Source: Pseudohongiella acticola
GTDB taxonomy: Bacteria > Pseudomonadota > Gammaproteobacteria > Pseudomonadales > Pseudohongiellaceae
DNA: 64,000 bases
Direction of reading: 5' to 3'
NCBI RefSeq assembly: GCF_001758195.1
Contig: NZ_MASR01000001.1
Span: 1,488,001-1,552,000, forward strand
This document shows, one piece after another, positions 25,420 to 34,305 of the stretch (within the stretch, counting starts at the first letter, position 1; every line of letters starts with the position of its first letter). The notes below the pieces were generated by a model. That model saw only the letters and a program-made list of their open reading frames with translations. It made no database searches and had not been told where the DNA came from. The position numbers were made by a program, and so were the translations under genes.

Positions 25420-26850
25420 TCAGTTCCCCGGAATCGAAATATCCACGTCAGTCACGTCACCAAAAACCTCAAGCTGATCACCCAGCTCCGCGGCATTGCC
25501 CACAACCAGAATACGCAGCGCATCAGGTCTCAGGTATTGCTGCGCGACACGTTGCACATCGGCCACCGTCACGGCGCTGACTTCTTCAACCAGTTGCTCG
25601 AACGTATCGGGTGGCAGGCCGGCATAGTCATTGGACATGCGCTCGCGCAGCACCGAGGCGATGCTGGTGTACTGAAACACCAGCGTATTGAGAAACTGAT
25701 CCTTGGTCCGCGCCAGTTCTTCATCGCTGATGGCTTCGTCCTGCAGACGCTCAATCTGCCCGACAATCGCGGCAATGGCTTCTGCGGTTGACTCACTTTG
25801 TGTCATCACGCCAGCAGTAAAGGTGCCCGGAAAATGCACACCGCTGCCGTATGAACCAAACACGGAATAGGCCAGACCCATTTCACTGCGCACCACCTGC
25901 ATCAATCGACTGGAGAAACCACCGCTCAGCACCCGGTTCATGACCTGCAGAGCGGCATAGTCGGGGTTGTCTCGCATGCCGCCGATATGCCCGAGCAGGA
26001 CATAGCTCTGATTCACATCGGGCTTGTCGACCAAAAAGACACCTTCGCTAAACTCATAGTCTACCTGCGGAAAGGTCAGTGTCAGTTCGTCACCAGCGGG
26101 AATGGTGGAGAACGCGTCGCTAAGTCTTGCCTTCATGTCCGCCATGTCAAAGTCACCGGTGACACCAATCATCATGTTGCGGCCGACAAAAGAGCGCTCA
26201 TGAAATGCCACCAGGTCGTCGCGGCTGATGTTGTCCAGTGTCGCGTATTCAATGCGCCGACTGTACGGGGACTCCTGCCCGTAAATCAGGCGCTGGAACT
26301 CGCGTCCCGCGATACCGCCCTGATCATCGTTGCGGCGGGCGATACTGCTGCGCTGTTGCGTCTTGGCCAGCGCCAGTCTCTCTTCAGGAAACGCCGGATT
26401 GCGCAGCAGGTCAATAAACACCGGCAACAGGTCATCAAAATCGTCCGCCAGCACATTGAATCGAGCCGAGCCGGAGCTGAAACCGATACTGGTTTCCATC
26501 ACTGCAGCACGATCTTCCAGCAGTTCGTTGAGGGCATTGCCGGGGTATTCCCGGGTACCGCCGCTGCGCATGACGGTACCCGTCAGCGATTGCAGTCCAA
26601 CCTGTTGCTCAGGCACCAGAATGCCACCGGTCTGCACCATCACGTTGACGTCAATCAGCGGCAGTTCCTTGTCCTCGACCAGGTAAAAACGGATGCCATT
26701 GTCCAGCTCAAAAATTTCCAGGGACGGCATATCAAAGTTGTTCAGCGTTGGATAATCAAAATTTTCCCAGGGGCGGTCCTGCGCCGTTGCCGAGCCACCG
26801 AAACAAACAAGACAGACCGCTGTTGCCCATAAACGAATTCTGTTAATCAT
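25420..26850 (-). CDS. M16 peptidase-like subunit without zinc site (non-catalytic partner)
   Basis: A 476-residue secreted M16-fold protein (signal to about residue 24, GSATAQD). Where the catalytic subunit has HxxEH this protein has GLQSLTGTVM, so it cannot bind the zinc. It retains the substrate-binding Arg/Tyr region (SRLMQVVRSEMGLAYSVFGSY) that such partners contribute. The pair therefore resembles heterodimeric bacterial M16B enzymes and mitochondrial processing peptidase. Its ATG overlaps the stop of the catalytic gene by four bases. Confidence 0.9.
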   Translation of the reverse strand: MINRIRLWATAVCLVCFGGSATAQDRPWENFDYPTLNNFDMPSLEIFELDNGIRFYLVEDKELPLIDVNVMVQTGGILVPEQQVGLQSLTGTVMRSGGTREYPGNALNELLEDRAAVMETSIGFSSGSARFNVLADDFDDLLPVFIDLLRNPAFPEERLALAKTQQRSSIARRNDDQGGIAGREFQRLIYGQESPYSRRIEYATLDNISRDDLVAFHERSFVGRNMMIGVTGDFDMADMKARLSDAFSTIPAGDELTLTFPQVDYEFSEGVFLVDKPDVNQSYVLLGHIGGMRDNPDYAALQVMNRVLSGGFSSRLMQVVRSEMGLAYSVFGSYGSGVHFPGTFTAGVMTQSESTAEAIAAIVGQIERLQDEAISDEELARTKDQFLNTLVFQYTSIASVLRERMSNDYAGLPPDTFEQLVEEVSAVTVADVQRVAQQYLRPDALRILVVGNAAELGDQLEVFGDVTDVDISIPGN

Positions 26851-28385
26851 TGGCCTGCCCCTCCGTCACTCGCCCGATCAGATCCACTCGCACTGGCCGC
26901 ATTCTGGATACTACCCACGGTACGACTCTGCTTTACCAGGTAGGTTTGTGCAACCCGCTGCAGATCATCCAGTGTCACCGCTTCCAGATCATCCAGGTAG
27001 GTAAACGCATCCTGCCAGCTGCCAAGCTGGGCGTGCGCCTGCGCCATGTTCAATGCCAGTCCCATGTTGGAATCGAGTCCACGCACCACACCTGCCCGGG
27101 CATTGGTGACGGCACGGTCCAGTTCCTGCTGTTCTATTTCACCAGCCTTGGCTTTGTCGATCTCTTCTTCCAGTACACGCTCGATGTCACTCAGGGGGAC
27201 GCCCGCGTTGGGTACGGCAAAGGTGACAAACAGCGACGGATACCGTGAGCCAGGGAAACCGGTCAGGGCCTGCACCCCCAACGCCAGTTGTTCGTCCTGC
27301 ACCATGCGACGATACAGCCGTGAGGTTCGGCCCGACGACAGAATTGTGCTCAGCATTTCCAGCGCGGCAGCGTCGGGATGATCCGCCGCCACGGTTTTGT
27401 AACCGGCAATGAACAGCGGCTGGCTCTGCTCCTCTATGACAAAGCGACGCTCACCGCGTTGCGGCGGCTCGATGGTCTTGACGGTCGGCGGATGTTCTGC
27501 CGCCGGCAACCGGCCGAGGTAGGTTTCCGCCAGTGCGCGCATTTCCTGTGGGTCAACATCTCCCGCGATAGCCACGGTCATGTTGGAAGGCACGTAATAG
27601 GTTTCAAAAAACGCCTGCGTGTCAGCGATAGTGGTGGCAGCGATATCTGAGGCCCAGCCCACCACGGGGTTGCGATACGGATGAGCAGAATAGGCCACGC
27701 TGAGGAATTCCTCCAGCAGCCGCCCCTGCGGATTGGAATCGGTTCGCATGCGACGCTCTTCCATGATCACGTCTTTCTCTACGTAGAACTCGCGGAACAC
27801 CGGTTCACGAAAACGTTCTGCCTCCAGGTAAAACCAGAGTTCAGCTTTGTTCTGCGGTAGCGAGTAGAAGTAGCCCGTGGCATCGGCGCTGGTAAACGCA
27901 TTCAGACCGACTCCGCCTTCACGCTCAATCAACTGTGAAAACTCTTCGCTGTTGATAAAAGTGCCGGCTTCCTGCTGCCACTGCTCGAAGTCCTGTCGCA
28001 AAGTTTCCAGCCGGGATTCATCAGGGTCTGTGCTGTAGGATTCCTCAAGCCAGGCCTGATAGGCCGCGTCCATTTTATCCAGTGCTGCCTGCTCGGCTTC
28101 CCAGTCCCGGGTACCGATGTTGCGCGAACCTTTGAACGCCATGTGTTCGAAAATATGCGCGACCCCAGTGTTGTTTACCGGCTCATCAACACCACCGACA
28201 TTTACAAAGGTGACAAAGGTCGCCACCGGCGCCACCGGCCTTTCGATAATGATAAAGTGCAGCCCGTTGTCCAGGGTAAACTCGGTGACACGTTCAGCGA
28301 TGGCGTCAACGTCCTGAGCCGACAGCCACGACGACATTGTCAGTGCGGTCAGCGCCAACGCTGATCGGATGGAAAAAGTTTTCAT
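26847..28385 (-). CDS. M16 zinc peptidase, catalytic subunit (pitrilysin/insulinase family)
   Basis: A 512-residue exported peptidase (signal to about residue 23) with the inverse zinc motif HIFEH (His77, Glu80, His81) and a downstream Glu-bearing segment KDVIMEERRMR. A helix-rich insertion (about 92-170) with many Glu and Gln residues lies between them, longer than in minimal members. It degrades peptides in the periplasm, probably as a heterodimer with the overlapping non-catalytic subunit. Confidence 0.93.
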   Translation of the reverse strand: MKTFSIRSALALTALTMSSWLSAQDVDAIAERVTEFTLDNGLHFIIIERPVAPVATFVTFVNVGGVDEPVNNTGVAHIFEHMAFKGSRNIGTRDWEAEQAALDKMDAAYQAWLEESYSTDPDESRLETLRQDFEQWQQEAGTFINSEEFSQLIEREGGVGLNAFTSADATGYFYSLPQNKAELWFYLEAERFREPVFREFYVEKDVIMEERRMRTDSNPQGRLLEEFLSVAYSAHPYRNPVVGWASDIAATTIADTQAFFETYYVPSNMTVAIAGDVDPQEMRALAETYLGRLPAAEHPPTVKTIEPPQRGERRFVIEEQSQPLFIAGYKTVAADHPDAAALEMLSTILSSGRTSRLYRRMVQDEQLALGVQALTGFPGSRYPSLFVTFAVPNAGVPLSDIERVLEEEIDKAKAGEIEQQELDRAVTNARAGVVRGLDSNMGLALNMAQAHAQLGSWQDAFTYLDDLEAVTLDDLQRVAQTYLVKQSRTVGSIQNAASASGSDRASDGGAGQ

Positions 28386-28456
28386 AATGATCCCGCTCCC
28401 CTGCTTTTCCTGTTACCTGCTTGCACTCTTGGCACCTTGCAACCTGCCTGTCGATC

Positions 28457-28816
28457 TCAGCTATTGCCGCCCATCAGCACGATGCCAGCCAGAATGAATC
28501 CTGCACCCAGCATCTGCGCCGAGCTGATGGGTTCAGAGAAAATGAAGCGCCCGACCAGCAATACCATCAGCACCGACAACCCTGTGTATACAGGATAGAG
28601 TATAGACACTGGGCTGCTGCGCAGCACAACAATGTAATAAAAGAAAATAAAACCATACAGCGACAGCGCCACAAAAACGCCTTTCCACTGCGACAACAAC
28701 AACTGAATGTAATCGTCATGAGCCTGTACTGACACCCATTTAAGCACGGCGTGCGAGGTAGCCAGCAGAGTCGCCAGAATGGCAGCGTGCGTCAACAGCA
28801 TCAGATACTTGCTCAT
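28457..28816 (-). CDS. Small four-helix DMT/SMR-type flippase-like protein
   Basis: A 119-residue integral membrane protein with four predicted helices, of the EamA/SMR superfamily (LRSSPVSILYPVYTGLSVLMVLLVGRFIFSEPIS is the family-typical third helix region). It overlaps the upstream GT2 gene by four bases. In Arn and Gtr pathways small proteins of this kind flip undecaprenyl-phosphate-linked sugars across the inner membrane. That context makes lipid-sugar flipping more likely here than drug export, but this is inference. Confidence 0.8.
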   Translation of the reverse strand: MSKYLMLLTHAAILATLLATSHAVLKWVSVQAHDDYIQLLLSQWKGVFVALSLYGFIFFYYIVVLRSSPVSILYPVYTGLSVLMVLLVGRFIFSEPISSAQMLGAGFILAGIVLMGGNS

Positions 28817-29892
28817 GTCTTGTCCGCTTTCGGTTTACGTGGTTTTGTTGCTGCAGACTGGGTTGCCCGCTTGCTTGTGGATTTGGCTGCGGGTTTGGCT
28901 GATGGCTTGGCTGATGGCCTGGGTGCACGCTTTACAGTGCGACCGGTGGCCGCCACCACGGCATCCAGGGTACTGCTGCCCTGATCGATCAGGTAACCCG
29001 GCCGACGTTTCACTTCCTCATAAATGCGCCCGACGTAGATACCAATCAGACCGACACTGAACATCAACACACTGCCAATAATCAGGATCAACAGAATGAC
29101 CGTGGTGAATCCATCCACGGCAGCACCGGACAACTTGTCGAACAGCGCCATGCCGCCAATAACCAGGCTGACCAGAAACGTCAGGCCGCCCAGCAGCGTA
29201 ACAATCTGCAGCGGGTAAGCAGTGAATGAGGTAATCGAATTTATTGCGTAGCGGAACAGTGCAGTGTTGCCCCAGGCCGAACGCAACCGGGTAGACTCGG
29301 GCACATCAAACGGAATCTGCACTGCGTCATAGCCCATCCATTTGACCAGACCGCGGAAAAAACGGCCGTGTTCGGGCAGCTGGCAGTAAGCACTGACCAC
29401 TGTCCTGTCCAGCAGTTTAAAGTCACTTTCCCCGCGGATACTGAGTTTGGTCAGGTAACGAAAAAGGCCGTAGTAGATCTGCACCAGGGTTCGGCGTAAC
29501 GCGGTTTCATTGCCCCGCGACTGTTTCACCGCTTCCACCACCATTGCGCCCTGTTGCCAGTGCTCAACCATTTGTGCGATCAACTCCGGTGGGTGCTGCA
29601 GATCACTGTCCATGACCACACAGGCATCAAACTCGCGCGCAGCACTGAGACCGGCATGGATCGCCGCTTCTTTGCCGAAGTGACGATTGAGGCGCAGTAC
29701 TTTCAGTAGCGGATCTTCTTTGCCCGCGTCCCGCACCAGCGCGCTTGTATTGTCGGTAGATCCGTCATCAACAACGATCAACGTAAATGTGATACCCGGT
29801 ACAGCCTGCAGACAGGTTCGCACTCGTGCCATGTTGGCAACAATATTGGCCGCCTCATTGAGCGCCGGTACAATAACAGCAACAGATTTCAT
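28813..29892 (-). CDS. GT2 undecaprenyl-phosphate sugar transferase (GtrB/ArnC-like) with basic C-terminal tail
   Basis: A 359-residue glycosyltransferase: GT-A catalytic domain with VDDGSTDN (Asp42/43) and MDSDLQHP (Asp95, Asp97), two membrane helices at about 230-290, and the EEVKRRPGYLID exit motif of DPM1/GtrB proteins. It moves a sugar from a nucleotide donor to undecaprenyl phosphate. The last 45 or so residues are an unusual Lys/Pro/Ser/Ala-rich histone-H1-like tail not seen in ordinary GtrB. The start abuts the stop of the GT-C-like gene with no gap. Confidence 0.92.
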   Translation of the reverse strand: MKSVAVIVPALNEAANIVANMARVRTCLQAVPGITFTLIVVDDGSTDNTSALVRDAGKEDPLLKVLRLNRHFGKEAAIHAGLSAAREFDACVVMDSDLQHPPELIAQMVEHWQQGAMVVEAVKQSRGNETALRRTLVQIYYGLFRYLTKLSIRGESDFKLLDRTVVSAYCQLPEHGRFFRGLVKWMGYDAVQIPFDVPESTRLRSAWGNTALFRYAINSITSFTAYPLQIVTLLGGLTFLVSLVIGGMALFDKLSGAAVDGFTTVILLILIIGSVLMFSVGLIGIYVGRIYEEVKRRPGYLIDQGSSTLDAVVAATGRTVKRAPRPSAKPSAKPAAKSTSKRATQSAATKPRKPKADKT

Positions 29893-31620
29893 TCAGTTCT
29901 GATTCCTTGACCATTCAACAGCGGCGCCATCTCGCACCACACGATGGGGTTCCGAATAAGTGATCCAGCCTTCCGGCGAAGTATAACGCAGATAAAACGG
30001 CGCATTGTCCGCCAGCGTGACCCGTAACTGCCCGGCCGGTGGTAGTGGCAACACGCCCAGTGTGTCTGATACCACATGGTAGCTGCCTTCCTGCGCGGGA
30101 CCAAACTGCCAGCTGAAATACCCGCGCTGATAGCTGTACTGCAGTGACAGCGGTGCGTCCGGGCGCAGGCGCTGGGCAAAACCTGTCAGGCGTGCCGCGA
30201 TGTCATCAGACATGTCGCGCATACACTGGCATTCCGCGTCATAAGTAAAAAGTTGACTGACGTCCAGTTCCGCCAGATAGATGTCGTCCACCACCGGCAA
30301 AGGCGAACCATCACCACTGATACGCTGTTTCAGGTCGGTGAGCCCGGTGACGAACCAGTACGATGGCAATACATTGGCCGACGGCACAAATGCACGGCTG
30401 TCGTCATGACGCCATAAGAAGTCCGCCTGCACATCGAACTCGGTGCCAATATCCGCCACTGTCCCCCGCGTCGGCACGGCATGCATCAGGGTAATCACGA
30501 TAACCAGTGGCACTACCAGCCAGGGAGCCGCACTCAGCGCGCCCGCGCCTTTCCCGGAACCGGCATTGGCCGTGGTTGAGTGCCCGGCCAGCATCGCATT
30601 GTGGCGCCGCTGGTCCATCGCCACAATAACCCGGTCCGCACACCAGGCCAGCGAGAAGCTCAGCAGTGTCCACGGCAGCAGCAGGTAGCGATCGGCCAGC
30701 ATGATCCCTGGCGAACGCACCAGCGGTATTAATGGCAGCAGCACCAGTGCTGCAATCAGTAATGCCCGCCATGGCACACGCCGTTGCCCAATTGCATACG
30801 CCAGCCATAGACCCACGACCAGCACCACCAGCAACGGCCACCAGGACCCAGCCAACAAAGCTGGGAACGTTGCAAAACTGGCGATAACGTCGCCCATAAA
30901 GGCAGGAGAAAGATATTCACTGCTGCTGACATAACCGCCACTGAATGAATCCAGCATGTAACCACGCCATAAGGCATAACACAGTGTCAGCGCAAAGAAG
31001 GCAATACTCGCTTTAATACGTCGGCGCCAGTCAGCCTCGGGCAACAGCACCAGCAAGGCTGGCAGGGGCACATAAACTTCTTTGGCGGTCACGGCCAGCG
31101 CATACATCAACAGCGCCAGTAATACTGTCCAAAGCTTAGCGGTACGCAGATACAGAACAAAGGCATACACGGCGACCAGCGCAAAGACCAGACCCTCTAT
31201 GTAGTGTCGGGTCATCAATTGCTCTGCCACCAGCATGGTGGGCAGGCCCAGAACAAACAGCGCCGCGCCCGCAGCTGCAAAAACCGGCAGGCACCACAGA
31301 CGTAAACACGAGTACAGCATGAACGCTGCAGCAGCGATCGCGAGCAACTGGTGCAGGTAAAACAGGGTCGGGTTCAGCCCGAACAGAATCATGTCGACTT
31401 CGAAGGAGAAAATCAGCCAGGGTGTCAGGTTGGCCGGCGAAAACTGTTGCCAGACCTCCGGCCGGGTGAAGTCCTGCCAGAATGAGTATTGATGCGAGTG
31501 CAGTAGAATCTGGGAGTCGTCCCAGCGCCAGTTGGCGCCAATCACACCCGCATTGACCAATAGCACCAGTGCCAGCATCAGCAGCAACCCGAGCCCGGCT
31601 TTCAGCAGGTTTGTCATCAC
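29893..31620 (-). CDS. Polytopic membrane glycosyltransferase-like protein (GT-C type)
   Basis: A 575-residue protein with about eleven hydrophobic helices in residues 5-395 and a periplasmic C-terminal domain of about 170 residues. The first periplasmic loop has WRWDD (Asp34/35) and a later loop has TAKEVYVPLP, both typical positions of acidic catalytic residues in GT-C enzymes that use lipid-linked sugars. As first gene of the operon with a GtrB-like transferase and a small flippase, it probably transfers the flipped sugar to a surface glycan (GtrC role). No sequence family was recognised with certainty. Confidence 0.75.
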   Translation of the reverse strand: MMTNLLKAGLGLLLMLALVLLVNAGVIGANWRWDDSQILLHSHQYSFWQDFTRPEVWQQFSPANLTPWLIFSFEVDMILFGLNPTLFYLHQLLAIAAAAFMLYSCLRLWCLPVFAAAGAALFVLGLPTMLVAEQLMTRHYIEGLVFALVAVYAFVLYLRTAKLWTVLLALLMYALAVTAKEVYVPLPALLVLLPEADWRRRIKASIAFFALTLCYALWRGYMLDSFSGGYVSSSEYLSPAFMGDVIASFATFPALLAGSWWPLLVVLVVGLWLAYAIGQRRVPWRALLIAALVLLPLIPLVRSPGIMLADRYLLLPWTLLSFSLAWCADRVIVAMDQRRHNAMLAGHSTTANAGSGKGAGALSAAPWLVVPLVIVITLMHAVPTRGTVADIGTEFDVQADFLWRHDDSRAFVPSANVLPSYWFVTGLTDLKQRISGDGSPLPVVDDIYLAELDVSQLFTYDAECQCMRDMSDDIAARLTGFAQRLRPDAPLSLQYSYQRGYFSWQFGPAQEGSYHVVSDTLGVLPLPPAGQLRVTLADNAPFYLRYTSPEGWITYSEPHRVVRDGAAVEWSRNQN

Positions 31621-31753
31621 TCACTCCCTTATTGCGCCCGGCTGCAGTGCCAGCATTGTGCTGCCAGATTCCATCATTAAGCCAATCATGTGTCTGAATG
31701 GCTAAATTGTTGTTATTCAAGCCATCGGCGGGTCTAATGGTACTGGTACTGGC

Positions 31754-31870
31754 ATGATTTTACTAACTATTATTTCTGGCCTTATTATTGCTTTATGGTC
31801 TATTGTCACTAAGGCAGACACATATGGCCTAGTTGGCGAAACCGTGTCTGCTGACGACTCCAGTCTATAA
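31754..31870 (+). CDS. Possible 38-residue membrane peptide
   Basis: An ATG at 31754 opens a short frame beginning with a hydrophobic helix (MILLTIISGLIIALWSIVTK) and ending 19 bases before the PspB-like start. The stretch is noticeably AT-rich relative to its neighbours. No good ribosome-binding site is visible, and the frame may be fortuitous. Confidence 0.25.
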   Translation: MILLTIISGLIIALWSIVTKADTYGLVGETVSADDSSL

Positions 31871-31889
31871 CAATGAAGGAACCCAGATA

Positions 31890-32102
31890 ATGGAAGTTTT
31901 TGCGTTTATCGTTATGATCGTGCTGATTACTCAGTTTTTTGACTACCGAAAAAGCATGGCCAAACTCAACAACAAAGTGAGTGAGGTCAATGACAGCCAG
32001 GTGCAAAAGGAGCTGGAGAACGTCAAACAGCGGCTGGCTGTGCTGGAACGCATCGTTACTGACAAAAATTACGACCTGAAGGAAGAACTGGGCAAGCTGT
32101 AA
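31890..32102 (+). CDS. PspB-like small membrane protein
   Basis: The ATG at 31890 has AAGGA nine bases upstream. The 70-residue product has one N-terminal membrane helix (3-17), then a charged coiled-coil ending RLAVLERIVTDKNYDLKEEL. This helix-plus-coil architecture and the RIxxLExIL-like end match phage-shock protein B, an inner-membrane activator of the envelope-stress response; pspA and pspC are not adjacent, so it may be a stand-alone paralogue. Confidence 0.72.
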   Translation: MEVFAFIVMIVLITQFFDYRKSMAKLNNKVSEVNDSQVQKELENVKQRLAVLERIVTDKNYDLKEELGKL

Positions 32103-32140
32103 TTCCCGAAGCTAAGGCATTGCAGGTAGCTAATAACAAC

Positions 32141-32159
32141 CGTTAACGAAACGTTAACG
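32141..32159. promoter_or_regulatory. Tandem CGTTAACG palindromes upstream of TonB receptor
   Basis: Two copies of the self-complementary octamer CGTTAACG (32141-32148 and 32152-32159) are separated by three A residues, so their centres are 11 bp apart, one helical turn. They lie about 95 bp before the TonB-receptor start. The geometry suggests a dimeric regulator bound side by side; the protein is unknown. Confidence 0.4.
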
Positions 32160-32217
32160 TTTCACCAACAGTTATCTAACTCCCGCTATCGGGCGCTCTT
32201 TGCTCTGTTCCTGTACT

Positions 32218-32243
32218 TTTACGGCTTTAAACAGTGCCGTAAA
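32218..32243 (+). promoter_or_regulatory. Leader hairpin abutting the TonB-receptor ribosome site
   Basis: TTTACGGC and GCCGTAAA form a perfect 8-bp stem with a 10-base loop; the 3' arm ends directly at the GGAAG ribosome-binding site of the TonB-receptor gene. It could be an operator palindrome or an RNA element affecting translation. Confidence 0.4.
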
Positions 32244-32252
32244 GGAAGAACA

Positions 32253-34277
32253 ATGCCCGTAACCAAACGACCTCTGTTCACGCCTGTAACATCCCTGAGC
32301 GCGATCAGCCTGCTCCTGCTTGCCGTCAGCAGTGTGCAGGCACAGTCAACGATCGGCGCCGATGCGATCGGCGTACAGGAGATCCTGATCTCCGAGCGCA
32401 GCATAGAAAGCACATTGCCGCTGGAACTGGCCAACTTTGGTGTAGACCTGGAAATTGTCACCGACCAGCTGGTACGCGATCACGGTTTTGTCGACGTCGC
32501 CCAGTCGCTGGAAATGCTGGTACCGGGTTTGCACCTGACCTCACAGGCCGGTGCCTTCAGTTATGTCAATGTGCAGATGCAGGGCTCACGCAGCAGCGAC
32601 ATCCTGTGGACACTGGACGGTGTGCGCATCAACAACCGACTCTATAACAGTACCAGCCCGGCCGACACGCTGCCGTCCAGCATGATTGAGCGCGTGGAAG
32701 TGCTCAAGGGCAGTCACGGCCTGATGTACGGCACCCAGGCCATCGCCGGGGTAGTCAACGTGGTAACCCGTGGTTTCTCCAGCACCACCGATGGCAATAT
32801 CACGGTTGGTACCGGCAGCCATGGCCTGCAGCGGCTCAATGGTTATATCCGCGGCGCGCTGGGCCAGCAGAATCAGCACAAACTGGTGCTGTGGGCATCA
32901 AAGGATGAAACCGATGGCTACGAGATTTATGACCGTTACCAGCCCACCGCCACTGACAAAAAACGCGGCTACGATGTTAACAGCGTTGGCCTGAAGTACG
33001 GTTTTGAATTCACCCCAGACCTGAGCCTGAGCATGACCGGTATCGTCACCGAGGCCGAACTGGGCTATCCCAATGTCAGCCGCATCTCCATCAATGACCG
33101 TAGCGAGAACATTTTCAGCGCCAAACTGGACTATATCCCCAGTGACACCGCCAAATTCGAACTAAAGGGTTATTACCACACCTGGGATACCGACTATTAC
33201 ACGCCGCCCAACCCCTCGGATTACTGGGGTTATGAAGACATGGGCATGTCGGCGGCAGCGGTGCTGTCGCCGCACCGCTACTTTGATTATCACATCGGTT
33301 ATGACTTTCAGACCTATACCGGCCAGGACGACTACCTGCTGATTTCAGGCGAACGTGAAGATGTGCACGCGGTGTATACCCAGGTGCGCAGCAGTGACGA
33401 GCTGTCCGAGCGCTTCCGGGTGGCTGCCGGTGTGCGTTACAACAAAACCGGTGGCAATGATGCCACGGTGTGGAATGTCTCGGGTGTGTATGACCTGACC
33501 GACAACCTGTACGTGCAGGCCATGGCCGCGACATCCTTCATGCTGCCCAGCGCCGAGAACCTGTACCGCATCCATTGCCCCAGTGGCGAGAACTGTACTC
33601 ATGGCAACCCGAATCTGGCCCCGGAAGAAAGCATCGCCTTTAATGCCGGCGTGGGCGGCAACTTCAACCTGTGGCAACGTCAGTTCAGCTGGCAGGTTTC
33701 TGCCTGGGACCGCACCGTTGACAACCTGATTACTCGCGCAGCGATTCCGGCAGAAATGGTCGGCCAGTTCCCGGACGGATTTACCAATACTTTTATCAAT
33801 GTCGCCAACGAAGTCGATGTCACCGGGACCGAGCTGCTGCTACGCGGCCCGGTCAGCGAATCACTGTCGTTTGACCTGAGCTATACCTACAGTAAGGAAG
33901 TAGACACGGGCACTGGCCAGCAGATTCAGGATCGCCCGCGTCACCAGTACAAGGGTTCGCTATCTTACGATCCGCAGAATCAGCGCTTTGGTGCCAACCT
34001 GGCGATGAAATATGTTGGTGACAAATCCACCGATGTCACCGGTTTTGGCCGACAGGCTTATGGCGACTACTATGTGCTGGACGCCGGTGCCCACATTTAC
34101 CTGGACGCCAACGAGCAGCATCGCGTGACGCTGCGCCTGGAGAATCTGCTGGATGAAAAGTACGCCACCTCAACCAGCTCGGCAGCGCTGACGGGCTCCG
34201 ATCCGCAGGAACGCTTCCAGTGGCGCCGACTCGGGGTACCACGTACCGTGCACCTGAATTACAGTTACTCGTTCTGA
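32253..34277 (+). CDS. TonB-dependent outer-membrane receptor
   Basis: A 674-residue receptor: signal peptide (to about residue 30), plug domain with LVPGLHL, QGSRSSDILWTLDGVRINN and IERVEVLKGSHGLMYGTQAIAGVVNVVTR, then a 22-strand-type barrel ending in aromatic Phe (YSYSF). The plug is of the vitamin/siderophore/haem class. The substrate cannot be deduced; one barrel loop contains a CPSGENC pair of cysteines. The following PepSY protein, 28 bases downstream, is a regular partner of iron-siderophore receptors and suggests iron-related uptake. No Fur box was found upstream. Confidence 0.93.
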   Translation: MPVTKRPLFTPVTSLSAISLLLLAVSSVQAQSTIGADAIGVQEILISERSIESTLPLELANFGVDLEIVTDQLVRDHGFVDVAQSLEMLVPGLHLTSQAGAFSYVNVQMQGSRSSDILWTLDGVRINNRLYNSTSPADTLPSSMIERVEVLKGSHGLMYGTQAIAGVVNVVTRGFSSTTDGNITVGTGSHGLQRLNGYIRGALGQQNQHKLVLWASKDETDGYEIYDRYQPTATDKKRGYDVNSVGLKYGFEFTPDLSLSMTGIVTEAELGYPNVSRISINDRSENIFSAKLDYIPSDTAKFELKGYYHTWDTDYYTPPNPSDYWGYEDMGMSAAAVLSPHRYFDYHIGYDFQTYTGQDDYLLISGEREDVHAVYTQVRSSDELSERFRVAAGVRYNKTGGNDATVWNVSGVYDLTDNLYVQAMAATSFMLPSAENLYRIHCPSGENCTHGNPNLAPEESIAFNAGVGGNFNLWQRQFSWQVSAWDRTVDNLITRAAIPAEMVGQFPDGFTNTFINVANEVDVTGTELLLRGPVSESLSFDLSYTYSKEVDTGTGQQIQDRPRHQYKGSLSYDPQNQRFGANLAMKYVGDKSTDVTGFGRQAYGDYYVLDAGAHIYLDANEQHRVTLRLENLLDEKYATSTSSAALTGSDPQERFQWRRLGVPRTVHLNYSYSF

Positions 34278-34305
34278 TAGTCACACGAACCGGCCAGAGA
34301 ATTCT

